Position numbers and translations under genes: made by a program. Shown here piece by piece: positions 1 to 22,300 of a DNA stretch of 64,000 bases (positions are counted from its first letter, which is position 1; each line of letters begins with the position of its first letter). This DNA comes from Ovis canadensis (taxonomy: Eukaryota; Chordata; Mammalia; Artiodactyla; Bovidae). The notes beneath the pieces were generated by a model. That model had not been told where the DNA came from and searched no databases. It saw only the letters and a program-made list of their open reading frames with translations. The stretch covers positions 89,605,501 through 89,669,500 of the forward strand of contig NC_091251.1 in the NCBI RefSeq assembly GCF_042477335.2, read 5' to 3'.

Positions 1-109
1 TCAGGATAAAAATCTAAACAAATTTTGTTTGCTTTCCATTTGGGGAGACAGCTCTGTATAGTTTTGAATTCAAACAAGATAACTGCTAAAACAAATTGAG
101 TATCCTTGA

Positions 110-232
110 GAGTTCCCTGGCAGTACAGTGGTTAAGACTTTGTACCTTCGCTGCCAGAGGTGGGGGCTCAGTCCGTGATTGGGGAACTCAGACCCCACAA
201 GCCATGCAGAGTGAACAACAACAACAACAAAA
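110..232 (+). mobile_element. CHR-type tRNA SINE
   Basis: Head resembles the cetartiodactyl tRNA-derived SINE (gttccctgg...gtggttaagact) and ends in an (AAC)n tail. It lies in an EIF2S1 intron. Confidence 0.65.
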
Positions 233-249
233 TCAATGTCCTTAAGAGG

Positions 250-1150
250 AACCTAAAGGAATTCAGAGCCTCTGCCACGTATCTTTTCTAATGTCCAGGA
301 TACCATTCAGAATTGCTAAATATTTGAATGAACAGGAAAATATGACCCATTGAAAAAAGATAATCAGTGGAGACTGACCTAGAGATGACCCTGATGTTGC
401 AGTTAGCAGGTAAGCATTTTAAATAATATGTTTTAAGTGCTCGAGGATATCAGAAAAATGTACTTGTAGTGAGTGAGCAGAAATCTTAGTGGAGAAATTA
501 GAAACTCACATAAAGAACTAAATACAATTTCGAGAAATGAAAATTTTTTTAGTATCTAAAAAATTCAATGTATAGGCTAACATCAGATAAAAGATGACAG
601 AAGGCTTCTTGAAATTTGAAGGTAGTTCATTTAAAAAGAACCAATCTGAAGAACTGAGAGGAAAAAAAGAGCAACCTATAAATAATCAAAAGCTTTATTC
701 CAGAAGAAGAGAAGAGAAAGAAAAAGCAGAAAATACACTTGAAGAAACCATGACCAGAAGTTTCCCATATTTGCTGGGAGAAAAAATGTTTACAAATTAG
801 AGAAGCTCAGGAAAACTGAAGCAGGATAAATACCAAGACCATATCTAGGAATACCAAACTATTGAAAAACAAAATCTTCAAAATAGGCAAGGAAAATGAT
901 GTTATTTACAGGGGAACAGTAATACAAATTACAATGGCATTCTTTTATTGGAAATAATGAAGGTCAGAGCATTGAATGACATCTGTAAAACACTGAAAGA
1001 AAATATCAAACCAGAATTCTGTTTCTAAAGAAAATATTCAGCAATAAAAATCAAATGAAGACATTATCAGGTAAATAGAAACTAGGGGAATTTCTTACAA
1101 GACAGAGCTGCATTATAAGAGATGGTAAAGGAAGTTGTTTAGGCTGAAAG
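250..1150 (+). mobile_element. Old L1 (or HAL1) fragment covering ORF1
   Basis: Degenerate but recognisable L1 ORF1 region in sense orientation, including gtgagtgagcagaaatct, caatctgaagaactgagag and a decayed coding remnant at 594-800. Many stops; not functional. Mariner insertion marks its downstream edge. Confidence 0.6.
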
Positions 1151-1153
1151 ATA

Positions 1154-2415
1154 CTAGGTTGATGCAAAAGCATGGTTTCAGACCCTGAATTTTCAGTCAT
1201 TATAACTAGGGTCAAACACATCTTTATTAATCAAAATAGGAACCATTACAATCGATACATTTTTGCAAAAGAGAAATAAGTTGGTTTGTTCCTGTAGCAA
1301 AAAAATCCATACTTCAGGATTTGATGAACTCTTGGAAAGCATTTTCTGCCTCCTCCTGGTTGTCGACTGCAAAAAGCTGTGAAGGTCTCGAAGAACAGGT
1401 AGCCAGTTGGCAAAAGGTCAGGTGTATATGACAGATGAGACGAAACTTCGTAGCCCAATTCATTCAACTTTGGAAGCTTTGGTTGTGCAAACGTGCGGTC
1501 AGGCATTGTTGCAGAGAAGAATTGGGCCCTTTCTGTTGACCAGTGCCAGCTGCAGGGTTGCAGTTTTCAGTGCATCTCATAGATTTGCTGAGGATACTTC
1601 TCAGATGTGATGGTTTCACTGGGATTTAGAAAGCTGCAGTGGATCAGACTGGCAGCAGACCACCAGACAGTGACGATGAGTTTTGCTGCAAGTTTGACTT
1701 TTAAGAAGTGCTTTGGAGCTTCTCGGTCCAACCACTGAGCTGGTCGTTGCTGGTTGTTGTATAAAATCTACTTTTTGCCACACGACAAAATCCATCTGAG
1801 AAACGGTTTGTTGTAGTTGCGTAGAATAAGAGAAGATGACACTTCAAAACGATTATTTTTTTGATTTGCGGGGAGTTCTTGAGGCACCCACTTACTGAGC
1901 TTTTTCACCGTTCCAATTTGCTTCAAATGCCAAATCACCATAGAATGGTCGACATTGAGTTCTTCGGCAACTTCTCGTGTAATTTTTAAGAGGATCAACT
2001 TCCATGATATTCTCCACTGTTCCCAACTTACGATGGCCAGCCACTATACTCCTCATCTTCAAGGCTCTCGTCTCCTCTGCAAAACTTCTTGAACCACCAC
2101 TGCACTGTACGTTCATTAGCAGTTTTTGGGCCAAATGCGTTGTTGATGTTGCAGCTTATTTCCTGTGCTTTATGACCCATTTTGAACTCGAATAAGAAAA
2201 TCACTCAGATTTATTTTTTGTCTACTATCATTTCCATAGACTATTTCCATAGTCTAAAATACATAAATACATATGAAATAAACAGCAAGTAATAATTCAT
2301 TAGCAAAAAACATAAAGCAATAGTGCACGTTAAAATAATGTATAACAGCCACATTTAAGAATGTATTCCAGCAAATTTCGACAGTGCAAAACCAGTTACT
2401 TTTGCACCAACCTAA
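1154..2415 (-). mobile_element. Mariner DNA transposon, nearly full length (Hsmar1-like), inactive
   Basis: A 1262-bp element bounded by TA (1152-1153 and 2416-2417). The 17-base terminal repeats match except for two bases (CTAGGTTGATGCAAAAG against TTAGGTTGGTGCAAAAG). Transposase remnants lie on the - strand: a helix-turn-helix part (REVAEELNVDHS...HLKQIG) near 1768-1998 and a catalytic-domain part (NELGYEVSSH...PDLLPTGY) near 1246-1506. Stops and frameshifts separate them, so no transposase can be made. It lies inside an EIF2S1 intron, antisense to the gene. Confidence 0.9.
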
Positions 2416-2457
2416 TATGTGGGTAAAAGTGAAAGACCATTTTCTCTTTAATTCTTT

Positions 2458-2808
2458 TTTTTTCTTTAATTTTTATTGGGGTATAGTTGATTTACAATGT
2501 TGTGTTAGTTTCAGGTGTACAGCAAAGTGAATTAGTTATGCATATACATGTATCCAATCTTTTTTAGATTCTTTTCCCGTGTAAGCCATTATAGAGCTTT
2601 GAGTATAGTTATATGTAGCAGTGTGTATATGTCAATCCTGGTCTTCCAGTTTATCTCCCCATCTTATCCCCTGATAGCCATGAGTAATACTCCATTGTGT
2701 GTATGTACCACATCTTTATGCATTCCTCCATTGTTGGACATTTAGATTGCTTTCATGTCCTGGCTGTTGTAAATAGTGTTCCAGTGAACACTGGAACATT
2801 TAATTCTT
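2458..2808 (-). mobile_element. L1 3' fragment, antisense
   Basis: Typical reversed L1 3' sequence: gatttacaatgttgtg, gttagtttcaggtgtac and the ccatt(g)tgtgtatgtaccac block. Confidence 0.75.
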
Positions 2809-12536
<9,728 letters not shown>

Positions 12537-12927
12537 CTTTGTGGGAAACAGAGTCCAGTTTAAGGAACACAAAGCAGCCTTCCTGGCTGTAAACCCTAGA
12601 CTTAAAAGTTTTCCAGTATTGAAAACGTCAAAGCTGAATATTTTTTAAGTATTTAAATGTTCCAACAGACCAAAATAAGAAATGCCCTCCTAAATGTTAG
12701 CTGTTTTCACACAGGAGCTCCAACACCTTGAGCATTTTTTAAGGGAGTGGCCTGATTTCACTAGAGACAGATCTTCAAGACGAGACATAAATTGGGCTTA
12801 TGATTTCCATTTCTGATATCTCCAGATTGGCACCCCTTTGTAGTTTAGTGCCTCCATAAGATTTACCAGAGGCACTCAAAGCAAATAGTTCCAACCTTTC
12901 TATATAAAATGTATCAAGCAAACATTA

Positions 12928-12933
12928 AATAAA
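12928..12933 (+). terminator. EIF2S1: Proximal EIF2S1 polyadenylation signal
   Basis: AATAAA 392 bases after the stop codon, followed within 35 bases by a TTTCTTCCTTATT pyrimidine-rich stretch that could serve as the downstream element. Confidence 0.6.
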
Positions 12934-13087
12934 TTTCTGGGATATTTAACCATAGGTTTCTTCCTTATTATCACCAGTTAAAAGCATTACAATTCCTAAG
13001 AATTTCATTTTATTTGAAATGTAGTAATTTAAAGGCAGGTGACCAGAGGATAAGTATAGCAGATCCTTTCAAAAGGAAGGTTTACAG

Positions 13088-13245
13088 AGACTTTGCCAGT
13101 GGTCCAGTAGTCAGGACTCCATGCTTTAACAGCTGAGGGCCTGGGTTTGATCCCTGGTTAGGGAGCTGAGATCCCATGAGCCGTGTGCTGTGTGCCAGGC
13201 ACCTTCTCTCCCCACCAACCCCCCCCCCCCTTAATAAAGAGGATT
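13088..13245 (+). mobile_element. CHR-type tRNA SINE in the EIF2S1 3' UTR
   Basis: actttgccagtggtccagt head, gtttgatccctggttaggg B box, a poly(C) run and a short aataaag tail. If the distal poly(A) site is used it is carried in the mRNA. Confidence 0.65.
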
Positions 13246-15382
13246 TAGAGAACATTTTAATTAGTGAAAGTTTACTCCTAGGGGAAAAAAGCCTTAAAAT
13301 GTAACTAAAGAATTACATTAGTTGAGTGCCTTTTACCTATTTGAGACTGATGACAACATGTGGTCAGAAGGAGAGTTTATCACACCGGTCCTTGTTGGTG
13401 TACTAAGCTGCTTGTCTTGAGTTTGTAATTCAAGTTGGTAAAGGGGGAGGGGGGTTGTTTTTGTGTTTCTTTAACTTTAGTTTTTTGGTTTTGTTTTTTT
13501 TTTTTAAGAAAAAAATGCTGCTTTGTAAATTTAGTTATTTTGAGTATCATTGCCCAACTTTTAGGTTTTTTTTTTCCAGTAAAATATTTGCTAGGTGCCA
13601 CCTTAGAGTTTCACTTCTCTTCCTAACAGGTTAGGGATCTGTTTGATCACATTAACAATCGTTTTTCAAAATGTTTCCATCACTTTTTCCTTTAAGAACT
13701 GATTGTTTTAAAGGTGAATAAATAATATATACAAAGGCAAATAAATTTCATAGATAACACATGGTTTGCAGTTACAGCTACAGTGGCCAAGGTGTAGCAA
13801 GTCTTGAGTTGACTTTGGTTTACTTCATAAATTTAATCTCTTAGGATACTTGAGGTACTAGATAAATTAATTTTACTAATTATTCCCAAGAATAGCTGTT
13901 TAGATACTTAGAAGATTAAATCTAACCCACCTTACTCAATCCAGGACTGGACTTAACTCGCTGTTAAAAGGACTGGAAAATAGAAAAGTGTTGGTGAGAC
14001 ATTTAAGCTGTTTGTGAAGGTTTGTCCCTTTGTTTAATTTAGCAGCCTCTACTAGCTCTTTAGATCCAGGTCTAAAAATATAACTTTTTATGAGGGAGCC
14101 ATGACTGCTAGCTTGCATGCCATCCTGGGAATATTTAGAGGAGAATCTGGATGTATTCAAATCATAATTTTCACTTCAGTTTTTTTCTGAGGAGTTAAAA
14201 AGTCTGTAAAACTCACAGCATCACAAATGTTATCAAACTATATAACAGGTGCTCCTTAAATGTTTGTTGTAAGCAGAGGAATTGAATTTTCACTTTGTTC
14301 ACTGGATTTTTTAATACTTCAAAAGCCATAACTGTTGAGAAATACTGGTGGCATCCGTGGTGAGTGGTTTATATCCTATGCAGGCCTTTTGTTTAATTCC
14401 ACAACAATTTTGCAAATTTATGACCCTTGCCAGAGAAAAAGATCAATACCTCACTGATGATGGAAAGAACTAAGTAAACTTTCCCTGCTGACCTAAAAGT
14501 ATCATTTTCAAATATGAGAAGATCACACCCAGTTCTAAAAACTTGAGTGGATTGACAAAAGATAAGTGATCAGTTTACCCAAATTTTGAACCTCTCTGCA
14601 TAAAGACTCACTAGAAATAGACAGTTTCATCTACTCCCAGTTCTGTCTTTGAGGTCAAGTGGTTATCAACTCATAACTGAAAATTAGCAATAGTTTGAGT
14701 CTCATTTAGGTATTAGTTGAAAATTTTAAGTGGCCGGAAAAATACAAACATCCAAATGATTTTTCATGTTTTCTAGTAAAACGAGACAAGCCAGTACTTG
14801 AGGATAATGCTTAAACACTTAGTGGAAACCCACAGACGGCCTTACTTGACCTAGTTAACTTCTACAGTAAAAGCAATTTAAATGGTTAGGAATTTTAACA
14901 ATTCAAGTGCTAGTGCCCTTGGCAAGAACTGTCCCATGATTTGCCTCAAAGTGATAGTCAACTACTTTTCAACTCATGATACTGATACCTACTGTACAGA
15001 GTGGGGTGTAATTGTGCCAATTTATAATCAAGAAGCCATCAAACCAAATGCAGCTTAATTCAGATAAAAACCTATATTGAAAGCAAAAAAGCAATAAAAA
15101 AAAGGACACAGACCTTGGTGAGATGCCAAATGGAAAATGGTGCTTTAAAGGCAGCCTCTTACAATGTAAGGAATAAAGTAAAACCTCATTAGCTTGGAAT
15201 TCCTGATCTCAATGATCAGGTATTCTAGACAAGATCAAGAGAAGATAGTTCAAACTATTGAAAGGAATGAACTTTTACTTAAGCACTTTGGAGGTGTTCA
15301 CGCCCCTTAAATGTAAGTTACATATCCATTGAAGGAAGTCGAAGCAGTTGTACTGGCAGATTACTGTATTAAGCTTGAAAGT

Positions 15383-15388
15383 AATAAA
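15383..15388 (+). terminator. EIF2S1: Distal EIF2S1 polyadenylation signal
   Basis: AATAAA followed by a T-rich stretch. It is the last strong canonical signal on this strand before the convergent PLEK2 3' end. Use as the main site is inferred. Confidence 0.5.
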
Positions 15389-15849
15389 AATGTTTTTAAA
15401 GACACTATGATACAGACTTTTCACTGCTTCAGATTAACCTAACATGAAGCTTCTTGGTACCTATTTGTCTCCGTTAATCTTCATTCTAAAACTAAAATGT
15501 CATGCTTTGATTTAATTCTCCCATTGACATCTTTATCTCTTTTAGAAAGCTCCTGCTCTGCATCTTTCTAAACAACTTTTTTCTTTTTTCACAGAAAAGC
15601 TGTAATTTTATGTATGTGACTAATCCAACTGAGTCCATGATTTCTTTTCTGCAATGTGTAATACTTAATGAAGGCTTCTTTTTCAAAGCAAAACAATATT
15701 TCATTCAAGATTTTGCCCCCATCCCCACTGTAAGATGAGGCTTTAAGCTCACTTGAGATGTTTTTATAATCAGCTTCCCTAATAATTCGTATAGCCTTAA
15801 GCATGCAAAACCTTTGAAAACTGAAACTTTGTATAGGCATTCTAACAGC

Positions 15850-16255
15850 CAGGAACAAGTGTCAATTTTTATTCATTCCAAAGGAGTTAAGAGGTGCTGA
15901 CAGCATTTCGGAGAGCTCCATCATGAGGTTATAGTGTTTTGTTGAGTATTACATGGCCAGTTAGTGTGACAAGGGAGACCTACTTTGGTACCCAAGGAGG
16001 GGCTGGATGTGATAATGGGCGAAAGTCAAGGTGCTGACTTGGCTGACAAGGCTGCTTCAGCATTTACAGGTTAACTGTAAATGAAGGTGGGGAAGGCAAT
16101 AGCACCACTGCCAACTTTAAGGAACTCCCTCAATCTCACTCCAAAGCCATACGAAATATAAAAAGTTAAAAATTTTAACATACTCCCATTGTCCGGGAAA
16201 TCCTGTGTCATCTGGTAAGAGGGAGGAATCTCAGTCCCGTTCCCTCAGGGCCTTG
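15850..16255 (-). other. PLEK2: PLEK2 3' UTR (inferred)
   Basis: About 400 bases from the stop codon to the first AATAAA on this strand. The length fits a PLEK2 mRNA of about 1.5 kb. The exact cleavage point is not determined. Confidence 0.6.
15868..15873 (-). terminator. PLEK2: PLEK2 polyadenylation signal
   Basis: TTTATT on the + strand, i.e. AATAAA on the PLEK2 strand, 383 bases past the stop codon. It is about 480 bases from the distal EIF2S1 signal, so the genes end tail to tail. Confidence 0.6.
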
Positions 16256-16383
16256 TCACGTTAGCTTCTTGATAGCTTCAATCCACTCTGAACGCTCAGC
16301 CTTGCTGCTGGCCTGGATATAGTAGTGTATGTCATCCTTAGTAATCACTTTGAAGAGATTTCCTTGGACATTCCCTTTAACCC
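16256..16383 (-). CDS. PLEK2: PLEK2 exon 9 coding part, residues 312-353 and stop
   Basis: 128 bp after acceptor tgcctag. It reads VKGNVQGNLFKVITK to EWIEAIKKLT and stop TGA at 16258-16256, closing the C-terminal PH domain with its invariant Trp. Confidence 0.97.
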
Positions 16384-19300
16384 CTAGGCAGGAAGAAAAA
16401 AAAGAAATCAGTGAGTGAATATCCATGTCTGCTTTCAGCTGCGAACAGCTGAAAGTCACTGAGACAAAAACACATAATGAAGTAGTTCTTAGTACAAGTG
16501 TACATATATGGTTAGGAAATCCCACCAGAGGCATGCTTTCCTATTTGCCTCCCGTCCATCCCCTCTCCCTCATCTGTGTCTTAAGGCCTGCTAGTTTTAT
16601 GTCTGAACGTTCTTGGAAGACCTCTTGGCCTGCCCTCTATGCTAACCGTAGGTCTGCAGTCTCACATCAAAAGTCCAGTAGGTTTATGTTAAAAGCATGG
16701 ACAGATGTGGGATTTGACTGGAATTGTTTAATTTCTTTGAACCTCAATCTTCCCATCCATAAGTTGAGAATAATACTACCTGCCTTAGCTGTCTAGTATG
16801 AAATTAGCATAACATATTAAACTGTGTTGTCAATCTTTATACACTATTGTAAGCTATTGTGCTTAGGTGGAAGCTTATGGGCCAGTAAGCACAGAAAAGG
16901 ATGGGAAAGAATATTAAAGAGAATTATTTAGTTGTGTTGTTAAAACACTAAGAATACCCCCACGTGCCCTTTCTCTGATTTTGAAATTGGCTTCAGAATT
17001 CACACCATTCATTGTCTCACTGAGAAAGCCCCTCTCAGGCCCCGCAGCTTCATCCATCATCAGCAGATCATTACTGAGAGAGCAGGAGGGAGGACCCTGA
17101 GATGAGGATGGAGCCAAAGTTGCCCCTTACCAGCAGGAACGCCATTATCCTCCAGAGCTGACACCAGGGAGCCACGAAGAGAAAACCCACCCACTGGCCG
17201 GTTCTCTTCCTGCAAAGGAAAGGAGAGCTGATTAGGGACTGTGTGAAGGCAAAGAACTCTTATTAAAGAGATGGAAATAACTGGACCACATTTCCTGTCT
17301 TCTGAGAAACCTGTATGCAAGTCAAGAGGCAACAGTTAGAACCTTACATGGAACAACTGGTGCAAACTTGGGAAAAGGAGGATGTCAAGGATGGATGTTG
17401 TCACTCTGTTTATTTAACTTATATGCAGAAATGCCAGATTGGATGAATCACAAGCTGGAATCAAGATTGCCAGGAGAAATAACAACATCAGATATGCAGA
17501 TGATACTACTCTAATGGCAAAAAGCCATTTAGAGGAACTAAAGAACCTCTTAATGAGGGTGAAGGAGGAGAGTAGCTTAAAACTCAACATTCAAAAAACT
17601 AAGATCATGGCATCCGGTCCCATCACTCCATGGCAAATAGATGGGGAAAAAGTAGAACCTGGGACAGATTTTCTTTTCTTGGGCTCCAAAATCACTGCAG
17701 ACAGTGACTGCAGCCATGAAATTAAAAGATGCTTGCTCCTTGGAAGGAAAGCTATGACAAATCTAGACAGCATATTAAAAAACAGAGACATCACTTTGCA
17801 GGTCCGTATAGTCAAAGCTATGGTTCTTCCAGTAGTCATGAACGGATGTGACAGTTGGACCATAACGAAGGCTGAGCACTGCAGAACTGAATCTTTTGAA
17901 TTGTGGTGCTGGAGAAGACTCTTAAGAGTCCCTTGGACTGCAAGGAGATCAAACCAGTCAATCTAAAGGAAATCAATCCTGAATAATCCATTGGAAGTAC
18001 TAGGCTGAAGCTGAAGCTCCAATAATTTGGCCACCTGATGTGAAGAACTGACTCATTGGAAAAGACCCTGATGCTGGGAAAGATTGAGGGCAGGAGATGA
18101 AATGGGAGACAGAGGATGAGATAGATAGCATCACTGACTCAACAGACATGAGTTTGAGCAAACTGGGAGATGGTGAAGGACAGGGAAGGCTTGTGTGCTG
18201 CAGTCCATGGGGTCACAAAGAGTCAGACAGGACTGAAGTACTGAGCAATAAGAACAGAAGAATCATGCTCTCATCATACCACCCTCAGTCAGCCTACTAA
18301 AGAATTAGTCCGTGAGAGTCATTTGTAACAGAAGATGAGGCTGAACTTGGGACATCCCATGGCAAGTTATCTGCATGAGTGAGGAAGTCTGAGCTTCATT
18401 TCACAGTCAATCACATCAACACCATGCCCCTCCCTGCCCTTTAGCCCTCCTTGTGGTCTAGCAGGGTCCCCAGGGGCTCCTTCAAGCTCCTTCATGTTCT
18501 CAGCTTAGGGTTGGGTTCCTGACTGAATGCCCACTCTTCATTATTTTAACAAATGAAAATCACACATCTATCAAGACAAGGCTGAACACGCTGACTAAAA
18601 GGCCATGTTTCTGTTCTTTTGATTGGAATTAGATCAACTGAGCATGCAGTAATACTTATTATCTGAAACTCAGAATTATGGCTTAAATATTAAATGGTAA
18701 AAGAAACCTTTCAAAACATTGGTGGGGAAAAGAGGATGAGGGGGCAGAATTCACAGCCTGTTTGGGTGGAAAGGGGTGAAAAGAGGCTGGAAAGCACCAG
18801 TCAGGAGTCTCTTCATCAGCTCAGCTCCCCCTTCGTAGGCACACAGCCAGCTTTGGAGGAACTGAAAGATGTTTTTCCTCCAAAACAATGAAGATCCACT
18901 GAGCAGGATCAACTGAGCAGGTGATGATGTGATGAAAGAAAAGAGTTCAGACTGGGAGGAGCAGTTTGCAACTTGTGGAAGGAAAGGCATCATGGGTGGA
19001 AGTTATGGTTGAGAGGCTGGGAGGAAGGCTGGAGGTGGAACCAGCCCCGGCTCTGCTGGGGAGAGACGTGTCTGGAAGCATAACAAGGCACTCACTTTGG
19101 AAGGGTCGTAGTAATGCAGAAAAGCCGGGTCCTTCCTCAGAACAAAGCGCCGCACCTTCCAGTTTTTCCTCTTGTGCCCCTGAGGCAAAGAAAGGATGTA
19201 TGGCTCACGGGTGACAGCTTGTAGTCACATCCTCCCACCTTCACTCCTCTAAAGCCTTAGGCCTGCTTGTCTGGGACTCATGGGCACGGACATGTGCCGA

Positions 19301-22300
19301 TCCCTCGCCTTGGCTCCCTTGTGCCACCGCCGGACCCTGACTTAGCAGATGCTGCTGACAACTAGCGCCCTCTGGAGTCTCAGCCCTTCCCACCCTTTGT
19401 GGGGGTTCCTGCCTCCCCCGAGGTTGAGGACTGTCCACCTCCTCCCTGCTCCAAGGCGGGTCGTACCATACCTGCTTGGCCAGATAGCCTTGCTTCACCA
19501 CAGTGCCACTTAACTCCATGGTACTGAGACTGATTTCTTCCTTGGGACTTATCTTCTTCTTGCAGCTCTCAGCCTGGTAGGAAGGAGAGACAAGGACTCT
19601 TGTTACCAACACATCCCAGCACCAGGCTGGGGAAGCTCCCACAGGGGAAAGGAAACTCCCACTCCACCTGGGGGTGAAGCTGTCCCCTCCACCCTGAGCC
19701 CTAGGCTTCTCCCCACTGACCGTGGACCCCTGGCCCACACTCGGCAGCCTCTTCCTCTCTCTGCTCCCGTGCCAAGAGGAACCCAGGCCCTCACTTACGA
19801 ATGTGTACAGGGCCGTGGAGTCATCCAGGAACTGCTCAGACAGATCCCCCGAGCGAATGGCTCCCGTGCTTCGGGTGCCTACTGGCCGAAGGAAGTTCTC
19901 CTCCATGAGCACCGAGGCCAGCGTCACAGCCTCCAGACGGCTGGCTGCAAAGCCGCTGGAGAGGAGCCAATCCACCAGGGAGGAGCCTGCAGCGGGGCAA
20001 GGGCAGCACCCGTCAAGACAACAGGCTCCAGACCAGCTTCCCCAGGGGTGCCTGGCTGTGACCTCATTGACCTTGACCCCTGGGGCAGCCTTGGAACAGC
20101 CTTGGGGCTTGGCCCTGGAGCAGACCAAATGCCAACCCCACTGCCCAGAGCTGTGGCCGCACCCACCTCTCAGGCTGCCCTGTTGGCTGCCAGGCAGCTC
20201 AGGCCTCAACACCACTGAGTCGCAAGTCACCAAGCCCCAGGTCTCCAGTGCCTGGTCCGGCCCTGGGGGTGGGGTAGGGGTCAGGGGCTCACCTATGAAG
20301 GTCTTTTTGTAGGTGCTTCCCTGCACCATGTTGGGGCTTGGCCGGATTCCACAGCTACTGTCACGCATCTTGTCCACGATGCGACTACACGGAAGGAAGG
20401 CAAAAGAGAAGAGACCCTCATCACATTGACAGGAATGAGGGTGGGTCCATGAGCCACTGCTGAGGGTATAAAGCACGTGGCAAGTGGCATAATACACATC
20501 GCAGAGAAAGAGGGGTATTCTGTTATGCATCAGAATTTGAGAGGTAGGATTGGGGAACATTTCTTCTTGTTCATCTAAATGTTCTAATACTTCTATGCTA
20601 GACAGGTATTCTGTTTCTAGTAAAACTAAAGAGCTGTGACTTAATTTAAAAACAAAAGAATTATCTATGATCTGCTGCATAAAGTCCAAACTCCTCCAGC
20701 TACTTCTCAAAGTCACCCATCACTTGAACCCACTCTCATCTCCTGTTGGTCCTCCCTGCACTCACCATGGGTTAGCCACGCCCTAGATGCACATATGATG
20801 CTTTCGAACTGTGGTGCTGGAGAAGACTCTTGAGAGTCCCTCGGACAGCAAGGAGACCAAACCAGTCAATCCTAATGGAAATCAACCATGAATATTCATT
20901 GGAAGGACTGATGCTGAAGCTCCAGTACTTTGGCCACCTGATACAAAGAGCCGACTCACTGGAAAAGACCTTGATGCTGGGAAAGACTGAGGGGAAGGAG
21001 AAGAGGGCAACAGAGGATGAGATGGTTGGATGGCACCACTGATACAATGTACATGAACTAGGGCAAACTCTGGGAGATGGTGAGGAACAGGGTGGCCTGG
21101 TGTGCTGCAGTCCATGGGGTCACGAAGAGTCAGATGCGACTTAGCGACTGAACAACAAAGATGAACAATCAAGATTCCAGAGCCTGGCATGGAGGTTTTT
21201 GGTAAGCCTGGGAAGTTCTGCTTCCTGCAATGTTAGTGGGCATTTCCTGCAGATGCATAGATATAACAATTTCCATGATGGGAATTCCTTTCATCCTTCC
21301 CTACTTTATAGTATCACCGCCACCACTGATCTGCTTCCCTTCTGTTCTGTGGGACAATCCCTGCCACCAGTGGCAGACCTTTTCTCATTGTCTATTTAGG
21401 TACTTGAGCTGGAAAGCCCCTGAGATGAGACTTCGTTTATGCCCATCTGCATGAGCACCTAGAGCGATGTATGGCATGCGGCGGGCACTCAGTAACCATT
21501 TCTTAAAAGAGTAAACAGATGACAGATGAAGAATCCCACAGAATAAGAATGCAGCTCTTAACAGAACACATGTTCTTGCCACCAGGCTGCAAACAAGACT
21601 AATGACTTGGTGAGTGGAGATTCCTGGGGAGCTGTTTTTATAGCCCTGAGCATCCCGGTTGACACTGAAGGGAGGGGGTCAAGACACTGAGGGGGGCAGG
21701 AGCAGCAGGGACCCCAAGAAGTTACCAGGGCAGGCTGGCAGGGCCACTCCCACATAGAGAAAACAATGTCAGCAGGCCCTGGAGCACAGCTGCAGCACCA
21801 GCCAGGCCTGTGTAGCAGCCACAGAGGCCCCCTTCCTGAGGCATGCAGACAGCAGAGGCCGCAGCAAAGCCAGGCAGGCCGAGGGCAGGGCCAGGCACTC
21901 ACTGCAGGCTGATGTGAGGCGGCAGCTTGAAGGAGTTCTTCAGTAGATGAAGCTGTTGGACCTTCCCCGGCTGCCCCGCGTGGATGGCTCCTGTTATCTC
22001 GAAGGCCCAGGCGTCCCTCTCCTCTCGAGAACAGGCCTCCAGGAAGTACTCCGTGGATGTTTGAGTTTTCAGCTTAATGAGGAGCTGTGGGAAGAGACAG
22101 CCAGTCAGGCCAGGCTGAGAGAGAGAGAGAGAAAGCTGGCTGGGCAGCAAAAATGACAGAACCGAAGCGGATCTGGGAGACCACGTGATCCAGTGACTGC
22201 CGAATGCCTCACCCCTCGACCAAGTCCCAGCTACTGGGCCTTTAAAGATTCCCTTAGACACCGCCAGTGACAGAGTTCACCACCTTGGCCCCTTTGAATA

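Larger units (their letters stand above)
12537..15405 (+). other. EIF2S1: EIF2S1 3' UTR (extent inferred)
   Basis: Untranslated sequence after the stop codon, with two likely poly(A) sites (about 12.95 kb and 15.40 kb). The long form would be near 2.9 kb, in line with the long EIF2S1 3' UTR I recall from human. It contains one CHR-type SINE at about 13.09-13.24 kb. The rest is AT-rich and free of ruminant SINEs, unlike the introns, which fits transcribed sequence under constraint. Whether the whole stretch is in the mRNA is inference. Confidence 0.6.

Noticed and set aside
1246..1998. Mariner transposase fragments as a SETMAR-like fusion gene
   Set aside because: The pieces are broken by stops, lie antisense in an EIF2S1 intron and have no adjacent SET domain exon.
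17439..17966. 175-codon ORF with a YADDTT motif as a domesticated reverse transcriptase
   Set aside because: It is a truncated BovB copy lacking the endonuclease and most of the polymerase domain, with deletions; nothing suggests co-option.
19241..20716. 491-codon ORF on the - strand as a separate long gene
   Set aside because: It is the PLEK2 exon 4-6 frame read through introns 4 and 5, with clear GT-AG borders at each exon. Kept only as an intron-retention finding.
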